Assembly (NCBI GenBank): GCA_009192285.1
Contig: WBVU01000003.1
Location: 248,001 to 312,000, forward strand
Origin: Morchella semilibera
Taxonomy: Eukaryota; Ascomycota; Pezizomycetes; Pezizales; Morchellaceae
Length of the DNA stretch: 64,000 nt
Direction: 5' to 3'
Position 1 is the first letter of the stretch. Every line of letters starts with the position of its first letter. The notes under the pieces were generated by a model that was not told the origin of the DNA, searched no databases, and saw only the letters and a list, made by a program, of their open reading frames with translations. Positions 1 to 13,200 of this stretch are shown in pieces. Both the position numbers and the translations under genes were made by a program.

Positions 1-2196
1 GCTTCTCAGGCAGGGCTTCCGGCTTGCGCAGGTCTGTACATCGATACAACCGTTCGCGGGGGTAACGTCTATATTGACGGGCACTGGGTTTTACCGCCAG
101 GCAAGGTTTTTGTTTTGCTCTAGCATGTCCATCCATCACAACTCCCTCTTTTTCATAGCCTACAGGCTGCAATCAACGAATTAGCAACAACAATTAACTG
201 TAGGAAGAAAATGAACCTAACCCTAACCCTATCACAATTCGAGTGATATTGCGTGATGCACCCCCGCCGTGCCGGGTGCTGGGTGCTTCTTCTCCGCTGG
301 TCGATATACAATGTATACAGTACCAAAAATCGGGCTGTTTTGGAGGCTCTAGCACTGCCGCTTGTCTTAGTTTTGCCGAAGTCAAAATAGTACCCATAAA
401 AATGAAGATATTATTTACATGACAGCGATATCATGTGTCATGCAGTAGTATCATGTTCTTGAAGTCAACTCGCATTCAAAATGAATGCAAATTCATATAA
501 ATACTTAAGTTAAACTATAATACTACTAGATACAAAATAATGCTATAAGAATACCACACTAGTGCTGCAACCATAAAAATACTAACTATAAGAAATATGG
601 TAGTGTACGTAACCTGGATTTGTTCCTATTCAGTATGACTATAGTTCATCTTATATCTAAATCTCATCTAAAGACTCTGAAACTGGCATGTTCGCGATAT
701 ACTATTTAAAACTAACTATGAATACTCTATTTCCAGAGATTCAGAGTGCGGAGTGGTTGATTTGATAGTTCATTCAGGTTAACCTGAGCCATAGGATCAT
801 TTGATCAATGATTCAAGTTGATGTATGTATTCATCTCCTTGAACCTTGCTTCTCGCTTCTCGCTATATGTATATACGTATACATACATTAGCTTCATACT
901 AGTCTCGTAACTAGCCAGCAAGCTGTATAAGCGTGAAGGTAGACGGGTTCAGGATGGGCCTACTAGCTTCATATCAAAAGAACTAGGGATCTATCGGGTC
1001 TAATATGTAGGTCACAGGATTGCCGCTACAATTCTAGAGTTTTTACCGCATTGTTACAGCAAAAATGCAGTACTCGTTTAAATGCCAGAGTCTATAAAAG
1101 TGGTATTCCACCAAAATCACTGCATTCTAGTAAAGGCTACCTTCTGTACCCAACAGTAATGTTTCTAGAATTTACCCAACTACCGTAATCCTCAAATACC
1201 GCTCGCACTCCAATATTCCTGCAGCCTTGAAAACAGGCGCTTTTTTGGTACTGTAGTGAGAGTTTATTTATCAGTCGACCAGACCTGGAGCCCTGCTAGC
1301 TGCGGGTATTTGTTGAAAAAGACCGGCCGGTATTCTCTCTCAGGATTGGAGTCATGGGCGAGTCGAAAGAACTTGGAGAGCCTACGGGTGTCGACTACGT
1401 GTAGTCGTGATGTCTTCTACTAACCCCAGGCGGTCTTTCGGGGCCCATATTTACCTCGCTCTGACGTATAGGGTATACTGGTAGGTGCTTGACACGGGCC
1501 GCTCCCCAGGTTGACTGGGGCAGAAAACAATAGACCAGACCCCACTCCTCACATCCTAACATCGACAGTTATTCCCGCTACACCCAACGCTTGTTTGCAC
1601 CATTACCGGGTGGGCAGAACCCCCGCGTAGACCACCTCCCCGTCCGTATATGAAGCCTAGAGGTCTGGATACCGGAAACCCATCTCAAAGGCATGAGGTG
1701 GAACAATAGGGTTTCGACCCTGCGGCTACGGACTCCTATACCGCGCCTTTGGCCGTGGCCCTGCGGGGCCCAGGTGGGGCTGTCTGGGCACCGCTTCACC
1801 GACAGTACAGGGTTGAGCTGGGGCGGGTCAAGTCATCCTCTATATATCTCAACGGGTAGAAGCGGCAGGTGCTTTAACACAGCATCGTATACGCGTAGCT
1901 ATAGACCATAGAGTGACGGGACGTACCTTCTGTGTCCCTCTTTTTCATACGGGGTGAAGCATCTGGGGGAGATGGTTGGATAAGAGGGTAGATGGCATCA
2001 AGCACGATGACAGCAATTATTAAAAGATCACATTCACGTTCACCAGGTCAGAACACATCACTTATTAGCTCAAACCGGAGCATCATGTTCAATTGCATAT
2101 TGGGTATCTAAGACTGATTCCATAAACTCAGAACCCTTAGCGCCGCCTACTCCGCAACACCAACGTTCTCTTTTCCTAATCCCCTCCATAAGGACC
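1..2196. other. Intergenic, no supported gene
   Basis: No reading frame here has coding character. The short open frames at 1578-1911 overlap on both strands in a locally GC-rich patch and look like chance. The stretch from about 400 to 700 is AT-rich. A telomere-like CCCTAA run lies at 216-230, and one copy of the dispersed CGAGTGAT motif described in the findings lies at 240. Confidence 0.6.
216..230 (+). repeat. Interstitial telomere-like repeat
   Basis: Two and a half units of CCTAAC are seen directly (CCTAACCCTAACCCT). It is short, and similar short runs recur at least six more times in the window, so it is not evidence of a chromosome end. Confidence 0.6.
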
Positions 2197-3064
2197 CTAA
2201 ATCCTCTGCGCTGCCTCCCTCGCCACCATCTCCCTACCCTCGTCCTCCCCAATAGCCCTCAACTTACGCTCCCAGTCACACCACAACAGTACCAACGCAT
2301 CCCCCTCACAACCACCTTCGGCACTCCAAACACCCCCTCTCTTCCAGAGCCTGTCCCCGACAAGGAGCATGACCTGCTCAAACGCCAGGACGGCCGTATC
2401 GGGGTAGAAAGTCGGCCACATGGTACCATCGTTAAGGACACCTTCCATGGAGTACTTGAAGACCCTGGCACCACCGGTAACACCAGCAAGATCGAGGAGC
2501 GCAACGAAGCGGCAGTAGTTGATCCAACCCTCACGCTTCTCGACGAAGTTGCCGTTGCGCGGGAGCGACCAGTCGTCGTCGCATTCATGGTGCTGCTGCC
2601 AGTTCCTTTGGGGGTTGCAGGCAGCACCTGGCTCGCAGGGCCCGCCTATATCATGCACACACAACATGTCAATATCAAATCAAGACAGCGGCCGGTAAGG
2701 GAAGGGGGGAAAGTTGTACAAACTCACCCCTCTTGATCTCCAGGATGCAGCGGTCCAGCGCATAATACCGTTCCAAGCCACGGGCCTCCCACTCCTCAGC
2801 ACCAAGCTCCCAGAGTATCGGAATCATGGCGACAAGAGTCTCGTGGGCGCTACGGTCAGTGCAGGCGGTGAGGAGGACGGTCTCCCAGGCGTTATAGAGA
2901 AGGTCGGTGAGCTGGCGGTTCTCGGCCGCGTCAATGATGAGGACGTCGTCGTGGGTGGTGATGTGCGTGTGGATCGCGTGGGCGAGGTCACGCGGGTTCG
3001 AGGTGGTTTTGAGGAGAGTGGCGAGGTGGGAGTCCCAGAGAGCGGCATCGGTGGTGGGGGCCAT
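2197..3064 (-). CDS. Conserved fungal protein of unknown function (possibly DUF3632-like)
   Basis: Two exons on the minus strand, 3064-2728 and 2645-2197, give a 261-residue protein. The 82-bp intron has donor GTGAGT and acceptor ATAG, and the frame runs on across it (IKRG joined to GPCEPG). There is no signal peptide or membrane segment. The first exon looks helical, and the second has a Trp-rich part (EGWINYCRFVALLDL, later a short motif around DGTMWPTFYPD). Length and layout, a helical N half followed by a W-x-N-type motif and an ALE-like helix, recall the fungal DUF3632 family, but this is by eye only. The start ATG at 3064 is the first in this frame. Another ATG about 26 bp upstream is out of frame and could act as a short upstream ORF. 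I cannot name a function. Confidence 0.6.
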
Positions 3065-5998
3065 CGGGGGCGGGGGACGGAATTTACCATGGTGGTTCTT
3101 TGGTTTAAAGGAAGGATTGGGTTGATTGGGCGTGAGTAGGATCTCAAGGTAAGGTTTGTTTGTGGATGTAGTGGGTCAATATAGCAGCGGGTATATATGT
3201 GTAGTAGGTGATGGAAAGATAAGGGAAAGTGACTTGGAGAGGATGCTGATGATACAATGAAAGATGTTGGGAACACTGATGTCAATAGAATATAGGAGAG
3301 TACGGTATTATGTGGAGAAGTGATAGAAAGGCTAGAAGGCAGCTCGGGATGGGAGAACCCAGAGCTATGTAATTCAAGGTGCCTAGACCCCTTACCCTAA
3401 TCCCCAAAACTAGCCCTACTTTAGTGACTATAAATTCCTGGAATCCACTTGCGGCGAGAATAAGTTTAAGCCAAGCCCGTGAGAAAACGCTGTTGCAAGA
3501 CAGAAGTGGCGGCAGAAACTAATTCTCGAGGCAAGTAGGTACTACGTTAGAATGTACCACTCTACTACATCTCCGTATCAATAATTTCCGGCACGGTGAC
3601 GAAGGTTCAACGGCAGCAGAGGCGTGGTTCATGAACTGAAGATGCCGGCCTATTGATACACCGAAGCATTAAAACACACCATCGAATTTCAAACGGGCGA
3701 TACAATGACAGTTGTTATAATTGTATGGGCAATCAAGATGCAGCTTGCATACATAAGGCTTTTTACGTGCATACAGGCCTCATCCTTGAGTTACTAAAGG
3801 TTTGCTGAACACAATTAATTAACGAGTTAGTAGCAACAAAGTTACTCAATGCCTAACCCAGAAATCTAACTGCTCAATAATTATGAGCAGGAGAATACGC
3901 ACACACCCGAATCAATTGCGGGTTCAAAGACGATTTGATAGAGAGCATTATTAGACATCCAAAGGCACGCCCAACGGCCCAACCAAACAAGCCGCGAGCC
4001 CCAAGACATAGATGGACTGCCAAAAAAAAACATTACCCACTCTGGTAGTAATGTTTTACCTACATACAACAAAGGCTTACAAAGTATCAGGCTATGCACC
4101 ATTGTGGTAAAAACACAGGGGGCATAGCTGCAGGGGTTGGTGGAAATGATCAAGCGGCAACCCGGCCATGGGCAGCTTGCCGGCCATCGTTCCGCGCCGA
4201 GATAATATTTGTAGAGCGCCACGGAGAGGCTTTAATCCACTGTGCTGCCTGGAGATGTGGTTCGGTTTAGTAAGAGAGCAAGGCAAGGGGGCATAGAATA
4301 GTATATTAATATTCTAATAAACTTATATAATTATTAATACATATATATGCGTTAAACAAAACTCTAGCATTGAATTGAACTAAATAGGAAGCAAGCCCGA
4401 TCGGCTGAGTCACGAATATAACCGGTTATTACCAACCAAAACTCCTTAACTGTGCCAGCTGCAGTGTATAAGTAAGTGCATGTACCCAGAGTGTAGGAAA
4501 TTAGTGATGCACATTCGGTGGTTTCATGGTCACACGGAAATAAACTTCTACACAAGGCTATTTCAAGGTGAATACTGTGCAGATGTTCTTCATCAAGTAT
4601 ATGCTTAGTGCTTAGATATGGTAGAGAGGTTCTGTAATAAAGTATTTGGGCGTTGTCTATGTAGTAAAATGTGCATCACTTTAATTTCCGACACCCCTCG
4701 GTACATGTAAGCACCATATATTACCAAGAAGAAGTAACTACATGATCAATCATGGCTATAACTACAATGTAGCTGTGCAGGTACAATGCTAAATATACAA
4801 TCAAGGACCCAGACTCAGGATTATATTATACAACCACTAGTGAGGCCCGGAGGGTCTAGCTGTAGATAATGTACTGAGTAAGGCGGGTTATACGCCTTGC
4901 AGCCGCCCCGCCGATCAGCCGCAGCCGCAGTGCACATCTCAATGCCTACATTTTATCTAGCCAAGATTGACAATTCTTCCTAAGGGCCGTTCAGGGCTCT
5001 ACGTACGGTATACTGGAAGATATAGGAACTAAACCTTAGACCATCTACAGCCGGCCATTACGAGGCAGGCAATTGCAAAGATAGAGCTAGAGACCACCTG
5101 TGCTTGAGTATTTACAAGTAGTATATATATACCTTCTTATCAAAAATAACCTTTCTCTATGACGGACCGTTCGTTATTTTTCTTTCTCGGTGGAAGTTTA
5201 GTCGGGTACTTAAAAATAAGCGCAAATTGGATCTCCTAGTTAGCCATTGCAGCCTAGATTCTAGGTTCTGGGCTTTAGGTTCTACGAATATATTCGATTC
5301 GGGTTCCACATATGGCGTACTACGGTGGAATATCGTCCTTAGAGTTTAACTACCGGGCTCATGCCGTTCCACCACATCCATGAAGCATAGATATTCTAGA
5401 ATCATCATCAGCTCTGTACTAGTGAAACATATAGACTCCCCGGCTTTCAGATTAGGATGTGGCATAATAGCTTTGCCATATGCATGTAAATGATCAATTG
5501 TATGAAAAGCTACTCAGCCATATTAGTAAAGAGCTCACTAATTAAGAAATTTGGGGATCTATCTGCCCCACCAGCTCAAGAATACCTTACTGTCTATAGA
5601 TCTAAAGATATAGTGTACATCCAGTAAACACACACAGCCCTGCGGACAGACATCTACGTACTACCACACTACCGGGCCTCTATAGATCTACTAACGCCCC
5701 TGATATACCGGTATGATGTTGTGACGGATGAGCACCGATACTGACACATCTCTACAGACTAGCTAGTTGTTGTCTACTGCTACCTGCTATACCACAGCAT
5801 CAAGCCACGACCGAAGTTCGATATAAACCAGCCAGGTGCCCCGTACTGGACTTCTTCTCTACCATACTCATTCATTCACTCATTCACTCATTCACTCATT
5901 ACTCTAAGCAGGTCTTACTTTCATTCTTTTATCTCTCTTTCTTTTTCAGTTATACTTAGTTGTCCGGTTTACAACTTACCTCAATACCCACACCAATC
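3065..5998. other. Intergenic with one MITE
   Basis: No convincing gene; the short frames at 3881-4555 lack codon bias or motifs. One inverted-repeat element sits at 4479-4707. Just upstream of the next gene, at about 5870-5905, there is a run of TCATTCAC-type 8-bp repeats followed by pyrimidine-rich sequence, as in a fungal promoter and 5' UTR. Confidence 0.55.
4479..4707. mobile_element. MITE, CATGTACC-ended family, copy 1
   Basis: The ends are inverted copies of each other for about 35 bp, beginning CATGTACC and including a shared GTGATGCACAT block. A second element of the same family, about 250 bp, lies at 50618-50867 and shares internal blocks such as the one reading GGCGTTGTCTATG on one strand. 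There is no coding capacity, so it is non-autonomous. The target duplication is not clear, so the superfamily is left open. Confidence 0.7.
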
Positions 5999-7024
5999 AT
6001 GAAGCTCTCAGTCCTCTCTGCAGTCCTCACCACCGTCCTTGTAGCTCATGCATCAGCATTTGCTATTCCTGATGTTGCTGCTTCAGGCGGTGATATCCTC
6101 GCTGTGAGGAGTTACCCTCCAGCGCATGCTAAACGGTACCTACACACACTACTCCCACCAACAATGTATAAAATACAAACTCATAGGGCACAACACTAAC
6201 AAACACCTCTCTAGCGCCCCCGTCGGGCCTACACCCGCCAAAAAACCAAAAGGTCGTCAAAAAGCCCGCTGCCGGTGCCGCCGCCCCCGCCGCCGGCAGC
6301 GGGCAGCGGCAGCCGTTCTACCTCGCCCGTACGCGGCGCCACCAGTAGCGAGACCAAAGCCGACCCTCCCGTCAAAACGACGCCCCGTCTCCTCGACAAA
6401 AGCGTGAAATGGCACTGCGCGGACATCAGTACCGGAGCCGCGTCCAGTTCCGGGGGCGGGAAGAAGCTCCGTCGGCGTGGAAAGGGCGACACCAAAACTA
6501 CTGGCGGCAGTGGCAAGAAGGGCAAAAAGGGCAAGGGAGACCCAGACTCGGAGCCCGAGCCAGCGCCGGCACCGCCACCAAAAGAGAAGAAGGAGAAGAA
6601 GAAGAAGGAGCTTGTTCAGCCAAATGAGTACACATTTACTGGGGCCGAGATCAATAGGGTACTACGTGTGGCGAAAGCAACCCGGTCGCCGAACGGGAGC
6701 AAGTATCCGTCGACGTTCAAGAATGAGGGGCCGATGTTTACGCCGCCAGTGGGCACTGTGAATAAGATGTGGGAGTACCCGTTGATGACGGGGAGCACGG
6801 ATTGGAAGGAGGGCAAGGACACAGGGAGGTTCAGGATGGCGTATACACAGATTGGGTCGGAAATTGTATTTGTGGGTGTGGTAAGTGCATAGTTTCTTTC
6901 TTCTGATTTTGGGTTTGGAAGAATGGTTAGCTAATGATACTTGTTATAGACTCAACACCCACCTAAAGCTGCGGATGGGGCAGAGGATACGAAGGATGTG
7001 AGGCCTTGTAAACAAATTGCATAG
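5999..7024 (+). CDS. Secreted RNase T1/F1-like protein with charged low-complexity insert
   Basis: Three exons, 5999-6103, 6215-6880 and 6950-7024, give 281 residues. The N-terminus is a classic signal peptide (MKLSVLSAVLTTVLVAHASA). The C-terminal part resembles the guanyl-specific RNase T1/F1 fold: one Cys near residue 103 and one near 277 could form the disulfide that closes the domain, and between them lie KYPSTFKNEG, a WEYPLM block and GRFRMAYT, followed by VFVGVVT, in the family order. Parts of the usual active site are not obvious by eye, so catalysis is uncertain. A Lys/Glu/Pro-rich insert of about 50 residues follows the first Cys. Intron 2 (GTAAGT, TATAG, branch CTAATG) is firm. For intron 1 donor GTGAGG at 6104 keeps the frame, while GTACCT at 6136 does not. 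It may be a secreted RNase or a non-catalytic RNase-fold effector. Confidence 0.68.
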
Positions 7025-7783
7025 AGGAAGGGAGAGATTGGGACTCGTTCGAGGAGCAGGCGATAAGAATTATTGTGCGAGAAGTTTTTTTCAGGACATG
7101 ATTTTGTTGTTGATTTAGATTTTTGGTGGCAAGCTTTGGAATTAGGGCAGGGATAGAATTTAAAGACTCAAAATCCAAATTCAGTTCATGCACTTTCAAA
7201 GCCAGCCAGTATCCATGCTTTGGTTGAGCTATGGGTAAAATTTCATTATAACCTTGGGTTGCATACATTTATGAAGTATCAATTAATGAATAAATAGGTA
7301 AATAAATAATCAATGCAGCTTTGATTACGAAATATGTCGAGTGATATCCCATGCACAAGCAATTCCATAAGCACAGAGCACACTACAAGACCGCCAGGCT
7401 CTCCCACGAAAATGCTTGCAAAAAGACATAGATTCAGGGGTTCATATATATATATGAGCAGCTGTGAATCCCACCTTAATTCCCCCCCCCCCCGGCATCC
7501 ACGGTTAGAAATGCTCCTTTATCATTCACAAGTGCACATCGAGTGATGCCTTATGAATATCTCATCCAGTCACGGCCCAACCAAACGCATCCATGCAACG
7601 TCTATTAATCTTTGAAGGCCGTATATTCTAGATGCGTTTACCCCCAACAAAGTAAAAGCATACACCTAAATTCTGACGGTCCTCTAGTAGGTACATCTTC
7701 ACGGTTCGTATTTTTAAGACAATAATAGATTGGGCCTGCTCCTGCCGCGAGCGAGGACAAATCAATTCCCTGAATACCTATAG

Positions 7784-7959
7784 CTATCCCATGGTATACT
7801 AGGATAAAATGGTCAAATTCGCGGCCCGCCAAAATGTTACATCATAGTTCTAGGTAATGGATTACAACATGCGACCAGCCCCTCAGCTCTTGATAATAGG
7901 AAAGTTGCAGAAGCACGGGCCAGGTCACGAGTTTGACCATCTTATCCTCTGAAGGGATA
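7784..7959. mobile_element. MITE, TATCCC-ended family, copy 1
   Basis: The element starts TATCCC and ends GGGATA. Its terminal inverted repeats run about 44 bp with a few mismatches and share the block GATAAAATGGTCAAATTCG (left) against its complement (right). A second full copy lies at 45790-45972 and a right-end fragment at 49081-49132. It has no coding capacity. Confidence 0.75.
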
Positions 7960-7960
7960 T

Positions 7961-8118
7961 ATTCCTTAGTCTGTCAATGCTGACCCCCTATAATAGAGGA
8001 ATTAAATTTTGTATGGAAGATCTATTATTTGATAAGGGAGATAGTGGGATCTGTTAGTAAAGCCACACAAAACCCTCTTCTTCTGGGGGGTCAGTATTTT
8101 ACTGACAGACTAAGGGAT
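7961..8118. mobile_element. MITE with CCTTAGTCTGTCA ends
   Basis: The left end (CCTTAGTCTGTCA, then GCTGACCCCC) is mirrored by the right end (GGGGGGTCAG, then TGACAGACTAAGG). The element is about 158 bp and lies 1 bp from the preceding one. Its outer ATCCCTT resembles the ends of that family, so the two may be related. Confidence 0.65.
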
Positions 8119-9165
8119 AAGAACGCGGGAGTTGGTTGCGTATATAAACCTATAGCTAGCACATAAGTACACCTAAACCTAAACCTCACAAGAATTGGAT
8201 ACTACATGCAAGTTAGGAATAGATTTGGAACAAAACAGATAGGGAGCTTTTTTTTTTTCCTTTTTTTCCTTTTTTTCATAGTGTAGCCTAAATGTTTGTA
8301 CTGTCATTGATAAAATAATTGCGGCAGCCCCTCCTGTGGCGGTAACATGCATGACGCCCCAGTTACATCAGCTCCCGTTGCCGTGTCAAGTCCCAAATAA
8401 AACATTCCGCTGGGTAACTTCTGCGCTAGTAAACGGGACTATATGGCAAGACGCGGGAAAAAGTAGACCCCACCTCGAACCTCGACGATACGTTATCCCT
8501 GTTAGTTCCGCCCCATCACCCCATCAGGTCCACTCCAATCGAGTTCTCTATCCTATCATATTCGAATTCATGATGGCACTTTCGTCCGTTGAAACTCATT
8601 ATTGGCTCCAATCCCTCGCTGTAGATACCACTCTCTATAGTGCGCTGAAATTTTGGATAAACCCTAATTACTCCAGATGGAATAAAGCTACACCCGGAAT
8701 GGATGCAAATCCTGATACTAATCTACCCTCTAAATGTAAGCCTGAGTTATCACCTTCACCACCAGGGTTTTTCCTGGAGAGAACGTCTATGTTCACAGCG
8801 GGAGAGATGGCGTGGCCTACTTATCTACACTACAAATCTGAAGCCTGCTGCAGTTCGGGGATAATCGGCATTGCGGGAAATATAGATTCCATTCCAAGTC
8901 TTAGACACTGTTTTCAGCAGTCTAGACTGTACCTGCTGGTCAGTTTATGAAGAATGTGGACTTTCATTGCTATATCAACCACTGAGAGCTCGGGTTAGTT
9001 TATCAAAGAGGTTGACTGCACGCGTTGGGAAATCCCTCCTATATAACCAATAAGATATGCAGTGAGTATTCGCCCATGTTCTGGTTAAGAGTTTTTGGCC
9101 TATTCTACTTGCAGCAGCTGCACCGAATTGTGGTACTTCTTACCTGCATTTTCGGGTACTCGTAG

Positions 9166-9274
9166 TTTCCTGACGTTTGGAAAAATGACCGCTATTGCAT
9201 GCCATACAAATACGCGCCAAGTCCAAAATTTAGTATGGAATGCAATAGTGGTCCATTTTCCAATCGTCAGGAAA
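9166..9274. mobile_element. Small palindromic MITE, TGACGTTT family
   Basis: About 109 bp, nearly a perfect inverted repeat: TTTCCTGACG at the left, CGTCAGGAAA at the right, with the internal block TATTGCAT also mirrored. The flanks GTACTCGTA and GTACTAGTA may be a 9-bp target duplication, which would suit Mutator-like elements. Related copies occur at 54374-54852 and 55147-55235. Confidence 0.7.
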
Positions 9275-12200
9275 GTACTAGTACTTGTTACCTGTCGCGA
9301 GTAGGAACCAAATACCCCCCTTTTGAATTCTACGAGGATAGTATGAGTATGCTGTGCTGGATTCTAGTATGGCGTGGCGTGACACACGTGATTTTGCGTG
9401 ATATCGAGCGACGGAACCTATAGAATTACTGAACATTTCCCGATACACCAAAGCGGACGATACCGAAGCCAAAAGAATCGATATTGGCATATTGGATCCG
9501 ATTCACACATCTGATATGATACGATATGCTGCTGATCGACACGCACGAACCAATAGGTCCGAGTGATACCACATGATTGATGTCAGAGACGGAACGTGTG
9601 CAGCCGCCGGCCAAAATTTACTTACAGAGAACAATTGGGGAATATGGGTTAGTACTCTACACTGACACATGTCAATTGGGTGTTATCGGACTCGAATGCA
9701 GAAAACTCTGCCCATATGCGACGGCGAAGCGACAAATACCTACATCAGCGCCGGTATGCCAACAAAATGAACTGTATCCTCTCATTTTTTTTCTGATGTT
9801 CTGCACCCTGCAGTAGCTCCTTGCTTATTATTTCCGGAACGAGATACTTCCTTCGAACACATCATTCAGGGACCCCCGTGGCTTTGCAGAGGATTATTTT
9901 TTTTTGAATCAGGTGATATCACTCGCCCTTTATTCATGAATATTTTCGGGCTATAGATATATCGAAATCAGGGCGGTTGATAGTTTCGTATGTAAGGGAT
10001 CCTTGCACTTGAAGCGTTTCAGGGCCAGTCCAGCACGGAGCATCGCAATTGGGTGTCAGCATTCGATTCGTTAGTGTTACATATGCGCCAAGTTTACAAC
10101 CCTAGCCCTAACCAGACAACGCCACATCACTTTCTTAATCGATCAGCGGAATTAAGTTAAGCATACTAACGTAACGTCGGATCTTGTCATGAGGTATTTG
10201 ACACGTTTAGCATTTCCAATCCTGCGGGGATGAAGATGTTTGCCCCTTTACCACCCGCTACCCCGTTTGGCCTTGAAAAACATCGATATCTACCGTGGTG
10301 TATGTATTTCCTGATCCTTCCGCCGAAAGCTCTTGGCTGCCAACGCTACTAGGAGCGGGAACGGAGGGGAGTGGCTTGCACATAAACATCGAATAATATT
10401 TCAGCATTTGAGATTCCAATTGGACTGTTTACCATTTGTGGGCCGCGCCGCCATTATTGCGGGGTACATGTTCGGGCCTTCCTGCGGTGGGGTCCTGTTG
10501 ACGCCTTGGTTGGTTGCGTATCGAGTGATCACCCATGCTTCCGATCGAAACCTTACCATACAGATCCCATAGATTTCATGTTGCATGTGAAATTTAGGGA
10601 AACGTGGGTTTTATGCGCCATTTGTAATTGAGCACGCATATGGCATTGAAACCCAAAGACCAGTCGAGTCGTGGAATGGTATGTTTTTTCTTCACGTTCA
10701 CACTGCAGAATGAAAACCGGGCTGTAATATCGTAATGGTTGGTTATCAAAAAATCTGTTAATAATATTTCATTCTTTTTTTTTTTAATTTTTAACTTTTG
10801 ATTTTTTTTGCTAATTGGTTTAAACAGCAACATGAACCCGTTCCGTTTGCATTTACATTTTTTTTTTCCCTCGGTGCCTCCCGCCCGAACCTTAAACCGA
10901 TTTATACCGACGTAGGCATGCGCAGCCACTCGCATACAAGCAACCTAGTCAACCCAACCTCCTTCCTTCATTCAGGGAGAAATTTGTACCCAATTCGTCA
11001 TAAGTCACCCTACACTCAGGTAAAGTGATTTATTTCAGCTCCTTCTTGCCGGCCTTCTTTTTAATCGAGTTCTGCGTGGCGAAAGGAGATCCCTGTAGAT
11101 AGAGTATATGCGTGTGCCGTAGCGGTAGATGTCTGATGCGGAATTTCAAGGCTTCTTTCTTCTCCCTGAACCTTCTGCGGGCTTCTTTGAGTGCCCTAGG
11201 GTTCTAGTGGTTGGTGGCTTTGGTCCTGGTTTCTGTTATGTGTCTAGAGTAGGTTTGTCAAAGCTGACCGACTAACCGGTCTTGTGGACATAGGAACGAG
11301 CAGGACTGGTATGTGTCAGAATGGTTTCGGGGAGCTGCGAGCTGAGGGAACCACGGCCGAATTCACCGCGCCGATATGTAGGGGCCCCAGCGAAACGAGG
11401 AAATACTGTGTATGAAGACAGTGAAGGAGAACAACACCAAGAAACGAAACGGACTCCTTTTGCAATTACTGTGGGAAAATGCCGCTCAGTTTCTAAGATG
11501 GCTCTTGTTTATTCTCGGTGAAGGCCACATATGCGATCGGCGGTCCGAGCTTCCCAATGGCCGGCAGAGTAAACTCCTGGCTGATGAAGGGTGAATGCAT
11601 TGAACAGCAAATGCCCTTATCCTTTGATAAGGCAGCATTGATATAGAATCCAGCAGGTTTGCGCGCGGTTGATTTTCAGCCAGTAAACGAAACAAGCGAG
11701 GATATATCCAGACGATGATAATTTTCTAGCTGAAGCTGGGCTGAAGCTGAAGTTTATTCCAGATTCCTTCCTTCCTTGGTCTTTTATTCTCATGGTCACA
11801 AGGCTGTCAAGCATAACCAACTGGTCTCGATCTCTGCGTCGCATCATGCTGATTGGGGCGGGTCCCCCCTGGCTCGTCTCGTGCGCCCTACGGTCCCCAC
11901 CTTCCTTCCAGAGATCGATCGATAGCCCGCTACTCTAGTTTACTGCTAGGCGTCTTTTTAGCCCATCACAATCTCCCGGTTGTCGAGCCAACAGCGCTAG
12001 TGGCTGGACCCTTGCTCCTTGGCAAAACTTTCTCCAATCCCCCGAATCCTTCGCTCCTCTCCGCTCCCTGTCGCACCTGAACCTAAACGATCCACAAAAA
12101 ACGCCAAGGTCGAATTAGGAACGACTAGACTTGCTGTCTACTGGGGAAATATTGCGCTGAAAGTCTCGCTAAACAGGAAATTGAGAGGCTGGCAGCTAGC

Positions 12201-13200
12201 TACTGTTCCCTTCCCAACCTCTCGCTTTCGCTTCCTCATACATCCCTTTCCTTTTTTTTGGGGGAGACTTTTTTTTTCCCTTTTCCCCCAGACAGGTCTC
12301 ATGAGCTGTCATCATTATTCCCACCTTAAGTCAAGGTGGAATACAATGGTCTCTCATACTGGCAATTGGTGCATACGGGGGTGGGGCCGCATAGTGCAAG
12401 CTAAAGGTTACACAGTACCCATTCGGCCCCCGGTTGTGTTTCTATTCTTGTTTGCATACTACCAAACAACAGATAGCAGTCTCACAGACCAAGTCGCCAG
12501 TTCTATGGACAATTCCTGCTGGAAAAACCGCACAGGCCTTGCTGGCGCTCACTTGCGCCCACATCGTAGAGATCTAGTGATATTTGGTTGATGCTATGTA
12601 TTTCCCGATTGGGGCCATTAATATTATAGGGATAGTCAATTTGCGATAGTAGGTAGGTGAGAGTAAACAGCACCAGCCACACAACAACAAACAGATCTCG
12701 TTTTCCCACCTGTCTCTCTTCCCCGCCCCTCGAGAGAGGACCGTATCGTAGTCTTGTCTGGCAAATAATACTGCTTTGTCTTTAGTGTCCATTTCAGGCA
12801 CCACGCACTTTCCCCACCCCAGATCTTCGTCTAGAGAATCCCCGGACCACAGAATACACCTGGAGAAAACCTACCCATAGAGATTTCGCGTCACCTCCCA
12901 TCCCGGTCCCCGAACGCCTACTTCAACCCGCAAATTCATCGCGAAGTCAGGTTCCCTTTTGTTCCTTCTCTATCAATCACTCGCCTCACTCGCATCCCAA
13001 CCGCTCCAGCCTCTTCTGAATTCGCTCAATCAGCCAGACGTGTTCATCACCTAGCTTGAACACCTCTTTCCCCTTTTTATAATACCACAAACCAGGGTAT
13101 TCTCCTTTTTCTTGTCGTTAATTAAGGCGACAGGAAAATCCCGGAGAAATCACTAAGCAGGCAAGCTGGATTTTGACGCCAGAGTCCCGATTCCCTTCAG

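Larger units (their letters stand above)
7025..13200. other. Long gene-poor stretch with three small inverted-repeat elements
   Basis: No gene is supported. The longest frame, 8336-8950, opens with GTG, has no recognisable domain and no codon bias. Inverted-repeat elements lie at 7784-7959, 7961-8118 and 9166-9274. Copies of the dispersed CGAGTGAT motif are at 7540, 9560 and 10522. A poly-C run is at about 7484. The last 500 bp are C/T-rich and probably hold promoter, 5' UTR and an intron of the HEX-1 gene. Confidence 0.55.

Noticed and set aside
216-230. Idea that the window begins at a chromosome end
   Set aside because: The telomere-like run is only 15 bp, not terminal, and similar runs are scattered through the window.
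6126-6407. Basic frame (Arg-rich) overlapping the RNase-like gene
   Set aside because: It would need the less suitable donor and ends before the conserved domain. Kept only as a possible minor splice form.
8336-8950. 204-residue forward open frame
   Set aside because: It opens with GTG, has no domain, no codon bias, no splice or promoter context, and lies between MITEs. Probably chance.
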